Assembly (NCBI GenBank): GCA_030220185.1
Contig: JASPKZ010003844.1
Coordinates: forward strand, 3,600,001-3,664,000
From: Diploptera punctata
Lineage: Eukaryota; Arthropoda; Insecta; Blattodea; Blaberidae
DNA length: 64,000 bases
Reading direction: 5' to 3'
Position numbers and translations under genes: made by a program. The notes under the pieces were generated by a model that made no database searches, was not told the origin of the DNA, and worked only from the letters and a program-made list of their open reading frames with translations. This document shows, piece after piece, positions 10,424 to 19,679 of the stretch. How positions within the stretch are numbered: position 1 is the first letter of the stretch; each line of letters opens with the position of its first letter.

Positions 10424-10924
10424 TCGTGAGTTAATGCACGAATTTGGTTTGTTTCGCGAAATTATACTGCGTCATTCGGTCACCTAGTAACTCCCACTGG
10501 GAGAGAATTTATAAATGTAGCAGATGGTATTGCCATTAGCGCATTCCTTCAGGCGTTACTCAACTGTATCCGCATTTTACACATACACACTCATAGGGTC
10601 CTTAGTTCAGGGTTGAGGGAGCCATATATCATAACATCTCTTTATTATATTATGACTCATACATCTTTAATCACTCCATTAATATTTTTTGTTATAAATA
10701 AGTACTCATCCATTAAGCTTAGCTATAGTTTCCATTGAACAAAACATACATAATTCTGCTTTTTTCAGTTTTATGGAAAATAAAAATAAGTAATACAGAC
10801 AAATAATACAGAAAATGCAGTATAACCTTCTAGTAAAGATTCTGTTTGGGATTATTTTGAAATTAATATAATTTTTATCCTGAAAGAAGATGCTGACACT
10901 TTTCCAGCATTATCCAGTCTGGTA
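10424..10924. other. Unassigned sequence
   Basis: No coding relic, TIR or SINE head seen. Confidence 0.5.
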
Positions 10925-11118
10925 GGGTACGGGAACTTCTTATAGGAAAACCACAGAGAAAGCACCCAGTAGGTAGGCCAAGAATGAGACGAGAGAATAA
11001 CATTAATCATGATTTGAGGACAAAGAATGATTGGAAAATATCAGCTTCAAGATATTTATATATGGACAACTTAAGTCTACGTGTTGATCTCCGAATTAGA
11101 TAGTTCCAGTGAATGAAT
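10925..11118 (+). pseudogene. LINE-R C-terminal fragment, decayed
   Basis: It encodes remnants of KPEGKRPVGRPRMR, ENNINHDLR and DRDVWRAY, and ends near the GATAGT...CCAGTGAATG terminus of LINE-R. It is 5' truncated. Confidence 0.7.
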
Positions 11119-11320
11119 TGGTTCTAGAATTAAGATCAACTTGCAACTTCATATGAGACTGTTGAACAAGTAGATGATTTCAAGTATCTGGAATGTGCTA
11201 TAAACAACAATATGCGCTGCGTACAAGAAGTCAAACAGAGAATACCACAGCCTAAGAAAGATTTTAAAAAGAAAACATTTTATATGAACATCTGAAAAAT
11301 AATAAATAAAGAAGAGAATA

Positions 11321-12029
11321 TTTTAGAGCAAGTGAATAGTTTTAAATATCTAGGTTTTAATTTATCATATGTTAAACTTGAAGATATTAACGATTTTTTA
11401 TTTAGGAATATTCCACAATGCAGTGTTTTTCTTTCAATCCAAAGCGATTTGTCGCCAGAGGTTCCTGTCTAAAGCATCTTCTTCCCTCAAATCTTTAGCT
11501 TCCATACTTCTCTTCACTTCATCCATCCGTCGTTCTCTAGGCCTGCCTCTTCCACTTCTTCCATTATTAACGATAAAATAAATGAATTCAATCTAATGTG
11601 TGGCACTATTAAAATAACCCTTAAAAACACAAAAAAAAAATAAAGTAATGGCTGTTCCTGTATCGATGTATGGATCAGAATGTTGAACGATCACTAAAAG
11701 ACAAGAACAAAGATTGGAAGCAGTTGAGATGAGATTTTTAAGAAATATAGCAGGATATACTCTGCTGGATAAGAAAAGAGATGAAGATATAAGAAAGGAA
11801 CTAAATATTTTCAAACTTACAATCGAATAATTAAATACATGTACGCCTGGAAAGAACATGTTAATAGAATGCCAGAAAAAAAGATAAAAAAAGTTGCTAA
11901 ATTATAAACCGCATGGAAGGATAAATGTTGGACACCCACACAGACGATGGTGTGAACAATTTTAATAATTCTAGCTTTCATGAAACCGGAACGAGCCAAC
12001 AGGCTTAATCCCTGGTTGATGAAGAAGAA
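11321..12029 (+). mobile_element. RTE-like LINE, 5' truncated, inserted in LINE-W
   Basis: It carries NSFKYLGFNLSY, then MCGTIKITLKN, VSMYGSECWTITKRQEQR, MRFLRNIAGYTLLDKKRDED, a weak CWTPTQT region and an ending in CCCTGGTTGATGAAGAAGAA. The direct repeat AAGAGAATA flanks it at 11312-11320 and 12030-12038. The (GAA)-rich 3' tail and 5' truncation are typical of target-primed reverse transcription. It is interrupted by a smaller LINE at 11395-11564. Removing that piece restores an open frame through LEDIND-KINEFN. Confidence 0.85.
11395..11564 (-). mobile_element. Small LINE tail insertion, third nesting level
   Basis: Minus-strand coding reads GRSGRGRPRERRMDEVKRSM followed by EAKDLREED, a LINE C-terminal tail. 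The minus-strand 3' end is A-rich, seen as TTTTTTATTT on the plus strand. The 10-bp direct repeat TATTAACGAT lies at 11385-11394 and 11565-11574. Confidence 0.85.
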
Positions 12030-12554
12030 AAGAGAATAATGAAATACTTTATTTGGAATGTGGCAATGTATGGAGCAGAAACCTGGACACTAAGGAACAA
12101 TGAGGAGAGGACTAATCGACAGAAAAATGGATATATATATATATAAAGTTATCAGACAAAATAAGAAATATATTGTGGATGGAAGAATAATGATGATGAT
12201 GAAATAGAAAGAAAATGAAAATAAATTGGGTGAGGCACTGGGTAAAATGAAATTGCTTACTAAATTATGCATTTTAAAGAAAAGTAGAGGAATAAATATC
12301 CAGTGAAAAAGAAATAGTACGGTAGATAACATAAGATACAGGGATCGTATGCAGATACGAAGAGAAAATAACAACGATAAGTGTAGAGAATGTTTACAGC
12401 GCAGGATTTGCCATTGGGCAAGAAACTATGAATTGATGAATTTTCCAGTTTCGGCCTATTAAATTGCATTAGGTAGGCTACTGGAAGTACCTAATTTTAA
12501 TATGGCTTAGGATAGTCCCAATGGGAGCAGAATTTTGAAACTGTTCTAAATTTT

Positions 12555-12730
12555 CTGGTGACATAATGGCTCTGGAATCGACTCGGTCTATAACAAAAAT
12601 AAGTACCAGTCATATGTTTTGTCATTCAGGGCTGACAACCCGGGTGACATCTAGTGCCGATTGACAGAAAGGTGAGAGCTTTAAATTCCTACTATCCCAA
12701 AACCTCCGAAGGCCTGTAATATGATCATTA
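12555..12730 (+). repeat. SINE B, 3' half
   Basis: It contains GGGCTGACAACCCGGGTGAC, ATCTAGTGCCGATTG and AAAACCTCCGAAGGCCTGTA, the distal body of SINE B. The tRNA head is missing. Confidence 0.8.
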
Positions 12731-12852
12731 AAAATTGTATTGTTATATTGCATGAAATATTTTACTAAATTAACCAGAAATCTCTAATCTTCTTAGTGAT
12801 TTTGGAATCCTTTGTTTAATTCACTTGTAAAATAAGTTTTGTTTACCTACTA

Positions 12853-13585
12853 AATGTAATAAGATGTTAATTATATAATTTCTACCTGGTAAGTCAGTCG
12901 TCCTCAACTAAATTATTAAACTTCTTCAAGTTATTCTAATATGGAGGCCTTTCGAAAACAATGTTTCATCTTCTGCGTTTTAACTGGAACTGATGGCTGA
13001 TGGTGTTGTATTGTTTGTTAGCCTATGTTTTCCCTTTACCGAGATTTAGGCGCTCTCCCCTACAGGAAAGAATTTGAACCATACTAATTTAGTTACACTT
13101 GTTTTCGTATAGATGTCATTTTGAGTGGAACGTGGTCAGCGTTCCGCCTCATACTGACATCTAGGAAACCAAGGTAGTACTAGGACGGGAAAATTCGGTA
13201 AATTTTGCTTAGAGGCCTTTTCATTCAGGTTTAAGGATCTTTTACGAGCCTGAAAATCTTCAGACTGGGGCCCACGGCTTAAAGTCCCTCCCGCAGGACT
13301 TGCTCCTTGGATTTTTCCGTCCTAAAAAATCCATCGACCCCGGCCGGGTTTGAACCCGCGACCCTCGGGACCAGAGGCAAGGAGCATAACCACTAGTCCA
13401 CCGCGGCCGACTGATGGTGTTGTATAGGTTGTATAATGTATTTATGTCTGTGGTTTTGTTCTCGTTGAGTAGGTCTTCATTCCTTGTTTCTTTCAGAATC
13501 TCTATGTCTTTAAGGATGCTGATCCTATTGTTGTTATACTCTTTGTGTAGTATTGACATAGAGTTATCGATTTTTCAAATCGATG
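12853..13585 (-). pseudogene. Penelope-like element C-terminus, left (inverted) arm, interrupted by SINE E
   Basis: Read on the minus strand from 13559, it encodes MSILHKEYNNNRISILKDIE and ILKETRNEDLLNE. The LExxEI...LLNxxxx pattern is typical of the region after the GIY-YIG endonuclease of Penelope-like ORFs. The frame then runs into SINE E. Downstream 3' sequence continues at 12853-12997. It is the mirror copy of 13920-14251, sharing even the non-coding TCATCGATTTGAAAAA-TCGAT motif and the AAGATGTTAATTATATAATT end. Confidence 0.75.
13012..13410 (-). mobile_element. SINE E, complete, with perfect 15-bp target-site duplication
   Basis: Read in reverse it starts CGGCCGCGGTGGACTAGTGG, with an A-box-like GGACTAGTGGTTATGC and B-box GGGTTCAAACCCGG. 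A body containing AGGAGCAAGTCCTGCGGGAG follows, and it ends GTAAAGGGAAAACATAGGCT. CTGATGGTGTTGTAT occurs at 12997-13011 and again at 13411-13425. The empty site is preserved in the mirror arm near 14080-14100. Related copies lie at 14396, 41116 and 48490. Confidence 0.93.
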
Positions 13586-13919
13586 ACCTTTTTTGAGTAC
13601 TTGAAGAGATGGAAATCATGAAAGCAGCTCACAACGACAGCCTGATAAACGAAAACGAACCCAATATATGCAACCCCCTCTACCAGATCTTCAGTGAAAC
13701 ACCAGTTTTGAATCCTGCCGATGATGGGACAAGTCCTGAAAGCTCTACAGTTAAATGATTAATTAAGTTGAGGAGACGGACCTTTCAGGTGAATATTCCA
13801 TAATTTTATATTAATTTTGAATAAACCTCAACGGAACACATCATGAATCTTATAAAAGTTAATTAATTGTATTAATAATGAAGAAAATCAAGTTTTGCCA
13901 AACATGTACTCGAAACAGT
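13586..13919 (+). pseudogene. Second Penelope-like C-terminus between the arms
   Basis: A short frame at 13612-13758 encodes MEIMKAAHNDSLINENEPN and CNPLYQIFSET, then stops. LEEMEI...LINE...NPL is the same LExxEI...LLN...NPL layout as in the two arms, but from a different family. The 3' region contains AAACCTCAACGGAACACATC. A similar AACCTCAACGGTGCTTTAAC follows the right arm at 14252, suggesting related 3' ends. There is no GIY-YIG or RT domain, so this is only the last exon-sized piece. Confidence 0.6.
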
Positions 13920-14251
13920 TCATCGATTTGAAAAAATCGATAACTCTATGTCAATACTACACAAAGAGTATAACAACAACAGGATCAGCATCCTTGAAGA
14001 CATAGAGATTCTGAAAGAAGCAAGGAATGAAGACCTGCTCAACCAGAACATAATCCGCAGACAAAAATCCTTTATACAACCTATACAACACCATCAGCCA
14101 TCAGTTTCAGTTAAAACGCAGAAGATGAAACATTGTTTTCGAAAGGCCTCCATATTAGAACAACTTGAAGAAGTTTAATAACTTAGTTGAGGACGACTGA
14201 CTCACCAGGTAAAAAAAATTATATAATTAACATCTTAGGCCTATTACATAA
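13920..14251 (+). pseudogene. Penelope-like element C-terminus, right arm
   Basis: The frame 13948-14178 encodes MSILHKEYNNNRISILEDIE, ILKEARNEDLLNQ, and a tail ending in ILEQLEEV. It mirrors the left arm base for base over more than 300 bp with modest divergence, but lacks SINE E. It therefore preserves the sequence before that insertion (CCTATACAACACCATCAGCC). The Penelope assignment rests on pattern recall. Confidence 0.75.
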
Positions 14252-14395
14252 CCTCAACGGTGCTTTAACATGAATTTCAAAAGTGTTGATACTAAATGTA
14301 ATATTATATTCTCCAGCGTCCCAAAAAAAAGTATGACAAGATATATACATATGTACTCATTTTTTGAACTTAATAGGTTTCTACGGAGCCAAACA

Positions 14396-14775
14396 CGCGA
14401 CCACGGTGGACTAGTGGTTATGCTCCTTGCCGGCCGGGGTCGATGGAATTTTTAGTATGGAAAAATCCAAGGAGCAAGTTCTCCGGGTGGGACTTTAAGC
14501 CATGGGTCCCAAGGCTGAAGATTTCAGGCTCGTAAAATATCCTTAAGTCTGAATAAAAAGGCCTCTAAATAAAATTTACCGAATTTTCCCGTCCTAGTAC
14601 TACCTTGGTTTCCTAGATGTCAGTATGAGGCGGTACGCTGGCCACGGGCCACTCCAATGACATCTATACGAAAACAAGTGTAACTAAATTAGTATGGTTC
14701 AATTTCTTTCCTGTAGGGGGAGAGCGCCTAAATCTCGTTGAGGGAAACAAGGGCTTACTAGACTACAAGAAGAAG
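14396..14775 (+). mobile_element. SINE E with deleted promoter, 11-bp target-site duplication
   Basis: GGAGCCAAACA flanks it at 14385-14395 and 14776-14786. The head keeps the A-box, but about 30 bases containing the B-box are missing between GCTCCTTGC and CGGCCGGGG. It is therefore probably unable to be transcribed by Pol III now. The rest follows the SINE E body and ends near ACAAGGGCTTACTAGACTAC. Confidence 0.92.
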
Positions 14776-14934
14776 GGAGCCAAACATTTTTTGGGATGGA
14801 GTTCATAGTATTTTTTCGGGAGGGGAGCTTTTATGGGGATCCTGAATTGAGATGTTGTGAATTATAATTTTATTTTCACGTTTAATGGATTTATAGGAGT
14901 CAAAATAACAAATTTACAAGAAACAAAAAAAAAT

Positions 14935-15480
14935 GATTTAAGGGAATTTTATGCAAGGTGTTACAGAGACGTCCCAACTCGTTTAAAAAAAACGTTAAAC
15001 TGAAAATATATAAAACTATTATTCTACCAGTTATATTATATGGATGCGAAACATGGACTCTTACTTTAAGGGAAGAAAGGATTTTACGTGTGTTTGAGAA
15101 TAAAGTTCTTAGGAAAATGTTTGGACCAAAAAGAGCTGAACAGACAGGTGAATGGAGAAGACTGAATAACAGTGAATTACATGGTCTTTATAGGAAGCCA
15201 GATATAATGAGAACAGTTAATTCTCGTAGACTGCGATAGGCAGGACATGTAGCACGAATGGGGAATGAAAGACGTGCATGGAAGATTCTTGTAGGAAAAC
15301 CAGAGGGAAAACGCCCAGTTGGTAGACCAAGAATGAGGTGGAAGAATAACATTAACTATGATTAGAGGGAAGTAGATTATACAGGGGATGATTGGAAAAC
15401 ATTGGCTCAGGATAGGGATATATGGAGAGCTTATGTCCGCGCGGCCATGAACCTACGGGTTCGATAGTGCCAGTGAGTTT
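14935..15480 (+). pseudogene. LINE-R C-terminal region, best copy in the window
   Basis: It encodes, in order, KTIILPVILYGCETWTLTLR, VFENKVLRKMFGPKR, LNNSELHGLYRKPDIMRT, VNSRRLR, AGHVARMGNERRAW, KPEGKRPVGRPRMRW, DYTGDDWKTLAQDRDIWR and RAAMNLRVR, then a stop. This is the thumb and tail after RT of a non-LTR retrotransposon. Only two in-frame stops remain, each a single-base change: R-W read as TAG near 15236 and a TAG near 15362. That makes it the youngest-looking copy. The palm domain and endonuclease are absent, so it is 5' truncated. Confidence 0.92.
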
Positions 15481-16118
15481 CTGCAGTTAAAAAAAACTTG
15501 ATGCTCTGAAGGCATCGAATATGGTACCACCGATCATAGTGAGTTAAGAGTTATTCCCGAAACTAATAAATAAATAAAATAAAAATAATAAAAAAAGAAT
15601 CGCCAATAGTATACTACAATGCGAGGTTGGAAAGTGGTTTTTAATTTCCGAGATTCTGTAAAACACTTCACAAACGTGTGTTGTACATTATTTTTTGCAC
15701 TATGGTGTTCTCCAAATAATAAAGAATAATAAAATATTAACATCTTTGTTGGAAATATTTGCGTTCATTATATAAACAACTGACTGACCTTAACAGTTTG
15801 GTCAATGTATATATACGCTAAATGCCGAAAATAATTTAGTTGAGACAGCAGCAGGCCGTGACACCATTCAGGCATAAAACTCCGGCAAGTACGAAATTAT
15901 TTTTTTATATTGTTTCAAATTAAGTTTAGTTAATTTAAAATGCAGTGACTTGTTTCGTATAATGTAGGTATTAACACTACCTTTTGGATATATTTTTGTA
16001 TATACATTTTACGTAGTATACATAAAGGACAATGGTTTTACTTCCCGCCCTAGGTGGGTGATTTGTAATATTACAGTATAGTTATTTATTTATTTTCGTG
16101 CAAAATATACATATCATA
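15481..16118. other. Unassigned AT-rich sequence
   Basis: The 69-codon minus frame at 15534-15743 has no recognisable motif. Nothing else is seen. Confidence 0.5.
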
Positions 16119-16120
16119 TA

Positions 16121-16879
16121 CAGTAAAACTTGTTTAATCCGAATAATGCGGAAATCTGTCCAATGTGAACAAATTTATTAGTCCCGGCGAAATAATAATA
16201 TTACGTGTATTTATTTTGTATTAAGCGGAATCTGTCCAACACGGAAACGGAAGGATATTTCTACACAATTCATGAAAAAATGTTTATAAGGCGGAAAGAT
16301 AAAGAGGAATAAATTAGTTTCCACGTAATTGAATTCCCGTTAGGCGAAATAACAATAAGGAATAATTTCTGCCGCCGGGTGAAGTAGATTTTCTACCTGT
16401 ATCTGAAATTTTCGTTCGGCCTCACTGCAGACCCGTTATGCGAAATGCAGGTTCGTTAAACAAATATTTGGCGTGTGACATCTGTCTTACAAATAACCAG
16501 TGCACTGTAAAATCTTAAATTAGTTTCAGATCTGAGACCGTTTGTGTACGTATCTTTCACAGGTAGTGTTCTGAATTTCCGGAATAAAGATGGCTAAATC
16601 ATATGTATCATTGTCATTAAACGATAAAGTGAAAATGATTGAAAATAAAGAAAAACATTCTCAGTACGCGAAATAATGACTAAATTTAAATGTGGAAAAA
16701 CCCAAGTTTATGAGATTTTAAAACACAGAGAAAAAAATAATTAATGAAAAAAAAAAAGAGATATACGGTACTCTATAATCTAAGATTGTTTATTCACTTT
16801 TTTGTTTTTATAATGCGGAATTTTGTCTAATGTGTGAAAAAATGGTCCCATGCGATTCAACTTTGAACAAGTTTTACTG
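16121..16879 (+). mobile_element. Tigger/pogo-like transposon, internally deleted
   Basis: The terminal inverted repeats CAGTAAAACTTGTT are perfect at both ends (16121-16134 and complement ending 16879), each next to TA. Internal subterminal repeats (ATGCGGAA...TCTGTCCAATGTG and TAATGCGGAATTTTGTCTAA) support a TIR element. The transposase is reduced to its N-terminus at 16590-16742. Confidence 0.88.
16590..16742 (+). pseudogene. Tigger transposase N-terminus, CENP-B-like DNA-binding domain
   Basis: Starting at ATG 16590, the frame reads MAKSYVSLSLNDKVKMIENK EKHSQ and stops. A small frameshift resumes with IMTKFKCGKTQVYEILKHRE. This matches the CENP-B/Tigger N-terminal helix-turn-helix layout: L(S/T)LxxKVxxIxxxE followed by FxxGKTQVxxILK. 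That domain binds the transposon ends. The DDE catalytic domain is missing; the sequence passes into the 3' TIR region about 140 bp later. Confidence 0.8.
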
Positions 16880-16881
16880 TA

Positions 16882-17600
16882 TGATATCTAGGAATGGTGG
16901 AGATGCAAAGATAATAAAGCATATACTATTTTGTGTCATGTGTAGTATACCATCTTTAACCTACAATGGGATTTTTGCTCTTGACTCGATTGATATCATA
17001 AGTTTCAGGTGCCCAAAGTTAGGCTGAGGGGTTTATATCAGCTGATTGGCATGCTATTTATAAATTTTACAAATTAATGGAGTTGCAGGCTTACGAAATA
17101 GTGTATTAGCAGTTAATATGTGGATGGACCAGTTTAGCGAGCCGGGGTAATGCAATGCAATGTATGTAGTAATAATATTGTTGAGACGTTTGGAGCGCTT
17201 CGGGGCCAGGCAGGGGTAACGTTAGAAAGAATGTAATTCTATGACTAACATAAAGGCCAACTACTCCCTTACTCTATCATTTGTCCTCCAGTTTTTAGGT
17301 CAACTAAATAATCGTGATGCTAATAATCACAATACGTCAAATAATCTAATTTACGGGAGCTTGCAGTTTTTCTTATTTCTCAAACAATGTCTGTCACAAT
17401 TTCCCTTTCTCTTCATCGGAGAATTTCTCCTTATAGAACATACATCAAACTTTTGCATTGTTTTCTCGATACGAAACAAAATGTATGCTGCTATGTATAT
17501 AAAACAAAATTTTCAAAAATCGGTAAGACTTCCAGTTTTTCTAAAACTTGCAAAACTACTCAACAGTCAACACAAGTAGCCAAAATTGTACAATTATCCA
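16882..17600. other. Unassigned sequence
   Basis: Frames at 16830-17027 and 17241-17579 lack recognisable motifs. No repeat match was found within the window. Confidence 0.5.
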
Positions 17601-17605
17601 TCAGT

Positions 17606-17690
17606 CGGTGTGTGTGTGTGTGTGTGTGTGTATATGTATGTGTGCGTATATATATACATACATACATACATATACATATAAATATACGCC
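17606..17690. repeat. (TG)n and TA/CATA-rich microsatellite
   Basis: A GT run followed by imperfect TATA/CATA repeats. Confidence 0.9.
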
Positions 17691-17795
17691 TTCCAGGTGC
17701 CCCAACCTAAGAAAGAGATTACAATTCCACCAACACCAGGGGATAAAACCAGAAATTTCATAAAAGACAACCTGATAGCATTAGACAAAAAATAT
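17691..17795 (+). repeat. SINE F, 3' part only
   Basis: It contains CAGGTGCCCCAACCTAAGAA, then GGGGATAAAACCAGAAATTTC and TTAGACAAAAAATATA. The same blocks lie at 23045 and 23910-23965, where a LINE separates them. Confidence 0.7.
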
Positions 17796-17865
17796 ATACG
17801 TATAAATAGAAAATATATAAGTATATATATATATATATATATATATTAATATATATATATATATA

Positions 17866-17978
17866 TAAAGAAAATAAATGGTTGTACTAGATTTGCTTGG
17901 TTGCCTAATTGGTAGCGCACTGGAGTATCAATCCAGAGATCCGGGTTCAAATCCCATCCAAGCATTCATTTTTCTTAT
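17866..17978 (+). repeat. tRNA-like unit G-a with T-rich trailer and short inverted ends
   Basis: The core at 17895-17964 folds much like a tRNA. Acceptor GCTTGG pairs with CCAAGC, a perfect 5-bp anticodon stem CTGGA/TCCAG closes the 7-base loop GTATCAA, and a T-arm GGGTTCAAATCCC is present. It is flanked by AAGAAAATAAATG on the left and CATTTTTCTTAT on the right, which are near inverse repeats. TA or CA microsatellites abut both sides. The loop reads ATC at the anticodon position and the T-stem is poor, so a working tRNA is unlikely. Confidence 0.6.
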
Positions 17979-18008
17979 TATATCATATATATATATTTTC
18001 TTATTATA

Positions 18009-18010
<2 letters not shown>

Positions 18011-18086
<76 letters not shown>
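18011..18086. repeat. (CA)n(TA)n microsatellite
   Basis: Long CA run followed by a TA run. Confidence 0.95.
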
Positions 18087-18088
<2 letters not shown>

Positions 18089-18375
18089 TCATTCACTTCA
18101 AGGTTAGGCTGTAAACCTGTGCCGACTCAAAGCATATCCCTCCATCTGGTCATGGACGGGAAGCTACCACACCTACAATTCCCAGTAAAGCTGCAAACCA
18201 TAGCATTAATTATTATCGATGGATATATATATCTTCTTTAACTTCAAGGTTAGGCTGTAAACCTGTGCCGACTCAAAACATATCCCTCCATCTGGTCATG
18301 GACGGGAAGCTACCACACCTACAATTCCTAGTAAAGCTGCAAACCATAGCATTAATTATTATCGATGGATATATA
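18087..18375 (+). repeat. Tandem pair of a SINE C core segment, period 146 bp
   Basis: Two nearly identical units share AGGTTAGGCTGTAAACCTGT, TCCCTCCATCTGGTCATGGA and GAAGCTACCACACCTACAAT. The phase markers AAGGTTAGGCT fall at 18100 and 18246. The segment from GGGAAGCTACC onward equals the 3' body of SINE C at 3505-3560. Each unit ends in ATCGATGGATATATAT. Confidence 0.85.
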
Positions 18376-18384
18376 TATATATAT

Positions 18385-19101
18385 GGTGTTACAAAAAAAC
18401 GGAGATGAGGTGGTATATTGAGATATGTTAACTATTTTTAATAAGGTACCCATATCCGGAAGTGATGCGTTTTCACACAATGAGTAGCTAACTTTTCAAG
18501 AGTTTCGTTAGTTGGATTTTAAGACTCAGTACTTGACAATACAGTCACATCAAGCTTTCAAAATATCGACCTCCCGTCTCATTGAAGAGCGTACATCGGC
18601 GGTGTAGTGATTGGCGCACACGTTTAAATACGCGTGGCCTCCTTTGAATTACTTGTGTAGCAACATGGATTCGGGCTTTAAGATTCATACGTGACTCTAC
18701 AGGAGCCTGATAAGCAGACTGTTTCATGTCGCCCCACAAAAAGTAGTCGAGAGGGTTAAGATCAGGTGATCTCGGAGGCCATGGGACTGAACCCCCTCTG
18801 CCAATCCATCGACCTTGATACGTGGTATCCAAATGTCTCGTCACATTGGCATCGAAGCGAGCTGGAGCTCCGTCCTGTTGTAGCCACATTCCGTTGCGAA
18901 GCAACGTTCGCAGGTTCCGTACCTGTGAGGTGTTGTCACGTAATGAGCCTTTAAATCCTTCGAGCTAACACTGATCTTACGACATAATTAACTAGTTATA
19001 GTGTGAAAACGCATCATTTCCGGACTGGATACCTTAATAAAAATGATCAACATATCTCAATATACTACCTCACCTCCTTTGTCGATTTTTTTGGAACACC
19101 C
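18385..19101 (-). mobile_element. mariner-type transposon with long TIRs, 5' part deleted
   Basis: The left end GGTGTTACAAAAAAAC...GAGGTGGTATATTGAG is repeated inverted at the right end as GGTGTTCCAAAAAAATCG...GAGGTAGTATATTGAG. Similarity continues about 100 bp inward to GATGCGTTTTCACAC. TA-rich sequence flanks both ends. The minus strand carries the C-terminal half of a transposase (18545-18904). Confidence 0.88.
18545..18904 (-). pseudogene. mariner-family transposase, C-terminal half
   Basis: The 119-residue open frame contains WLQQDGAPARF with the second catalytic Asp of the DDD triad. RWIGRGGSVPWPPRSPDLNP then LDYFLWG follows, with the third Asp in SPDLNPLDYF. The ordinary family C-terminus is also present. 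This is the pattern of the WPPRSPDLxPLDFFLWG group of mariner-like transposases common in insects. No stop or frameshift interrupts the preserved part, but the helix-turn-helix and first Asp region are missing. The protein could not catalyse transposition alone. Confidence 0.85.
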
Positions 19102-19111
19102 TTATATATAT

Positions 19112-19235
19112 GATAAGAAAAGAAAAATGAATGCTTGAGCCGGGATTTGAACCCGAGTCTCTAAACTCTGTACGTTTAGCGCTCTAACGACCTGAGCTAC
19201 CTAAGTATTCCAACACAAACATACATTTTTCTTAT
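19112..19235 (-). repeat. tRNA-like unit G-b
   Basis: Read on the minus strand, the core (19132-19207) has GTAGCTCAGGTCGTTAGAGC as A-box region, a 6-bp anticodon stem CTAAAC/GTTTAG with loop GTACAGA, and a good T-arm TCGGGTTCAAATCCCGG. Ends are TAAGAAAAATG-like on one side and CATTTTTCTTTTCTTA on the other, inverse to each other. It lies 11 bp from the mariner end. The 5' acceptor strand no longer pairs. Confidence 0.6.
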
Positions 19236-19334
19236 ATATGTAGTATTCTCAATTCACAGAAAAGGTAGCGGAAAATCGTTCCGACTGACATCTTGTGGCC
19301 AACAGAACAGTTAAGCAATTTTTTAAAGAGAATA

Positions 19335-19490
19335 TTTACTTTATAGCAGTGACGCTTGTATATTTATATGTTATAACTATATTTTTAACATTTGGCAATG
19401 AAGCAAATATGATATGTAAAGAAAAATGAATGCTTGAGTCGGGATTTGAACCCGAGTCTCTATACTCTGTACGTTTAGCGCTGTAACGAC

Positions 19491-19493
<3 letters not shown>
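19335..19493 (-). repeat. tRNA-like unit G-c with adjoining body
   Basis: The tRNA-like part 19431-19493 is nearly identical to G-b over the anticodon and T-arms (CGGGATTTGAACCCGAGTCT). The segment 19335-19410 (GCAGTGACGCTTGTATA...TTTGGCAATGAAGC) matches, in reverse, the sequence next to G-d at 36000-36068. The conserved element is therefore longer than the tRNA-like core. Confidence 0.65.

Positions 19494-19576
<83 letters not shown>
19494..19576. repeat. (TA)n(GA)n compound microsatellite
   Basis: TA run passing directly into a GA run. The overlapping minus frame is an artefact. Confidence 0.95.
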
Positions 19577-19578
<2 letters not shown>

Positions 19579-19679
19579 TAGGTTCAATTAAAAAAAATCC
19601 TTTAAGCATGAATTATAAAATTACACGTTGGCAACGGGTTCTTTTCCATTCTAGTGACGTATGATACAAATACAAAAGG

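Larger units (their letters stand above)
11140..12520 (+). pseudogene. LINE-W reverse-transcriptase tail, interrupted by nested LINEs
   Basis: The outer element begins with VEQVDDFKYLECAINNNM (about 11160-11215) and resumes after the insertion with IMKYFIWNVAMYGAETWTLR (about 12032-12095). A weak WVRHW...NCLL segment follows. These match the same positions in the better LINE-W copy on the minus strand at 47255-47990 (VESFKYL, then FVWSVALYGAETWTLRRNE). The interruption is exactly the RTE insertion bounded by AAGAGAATA. The remaining sequence has many frameshifts. Confidence 0.8.
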
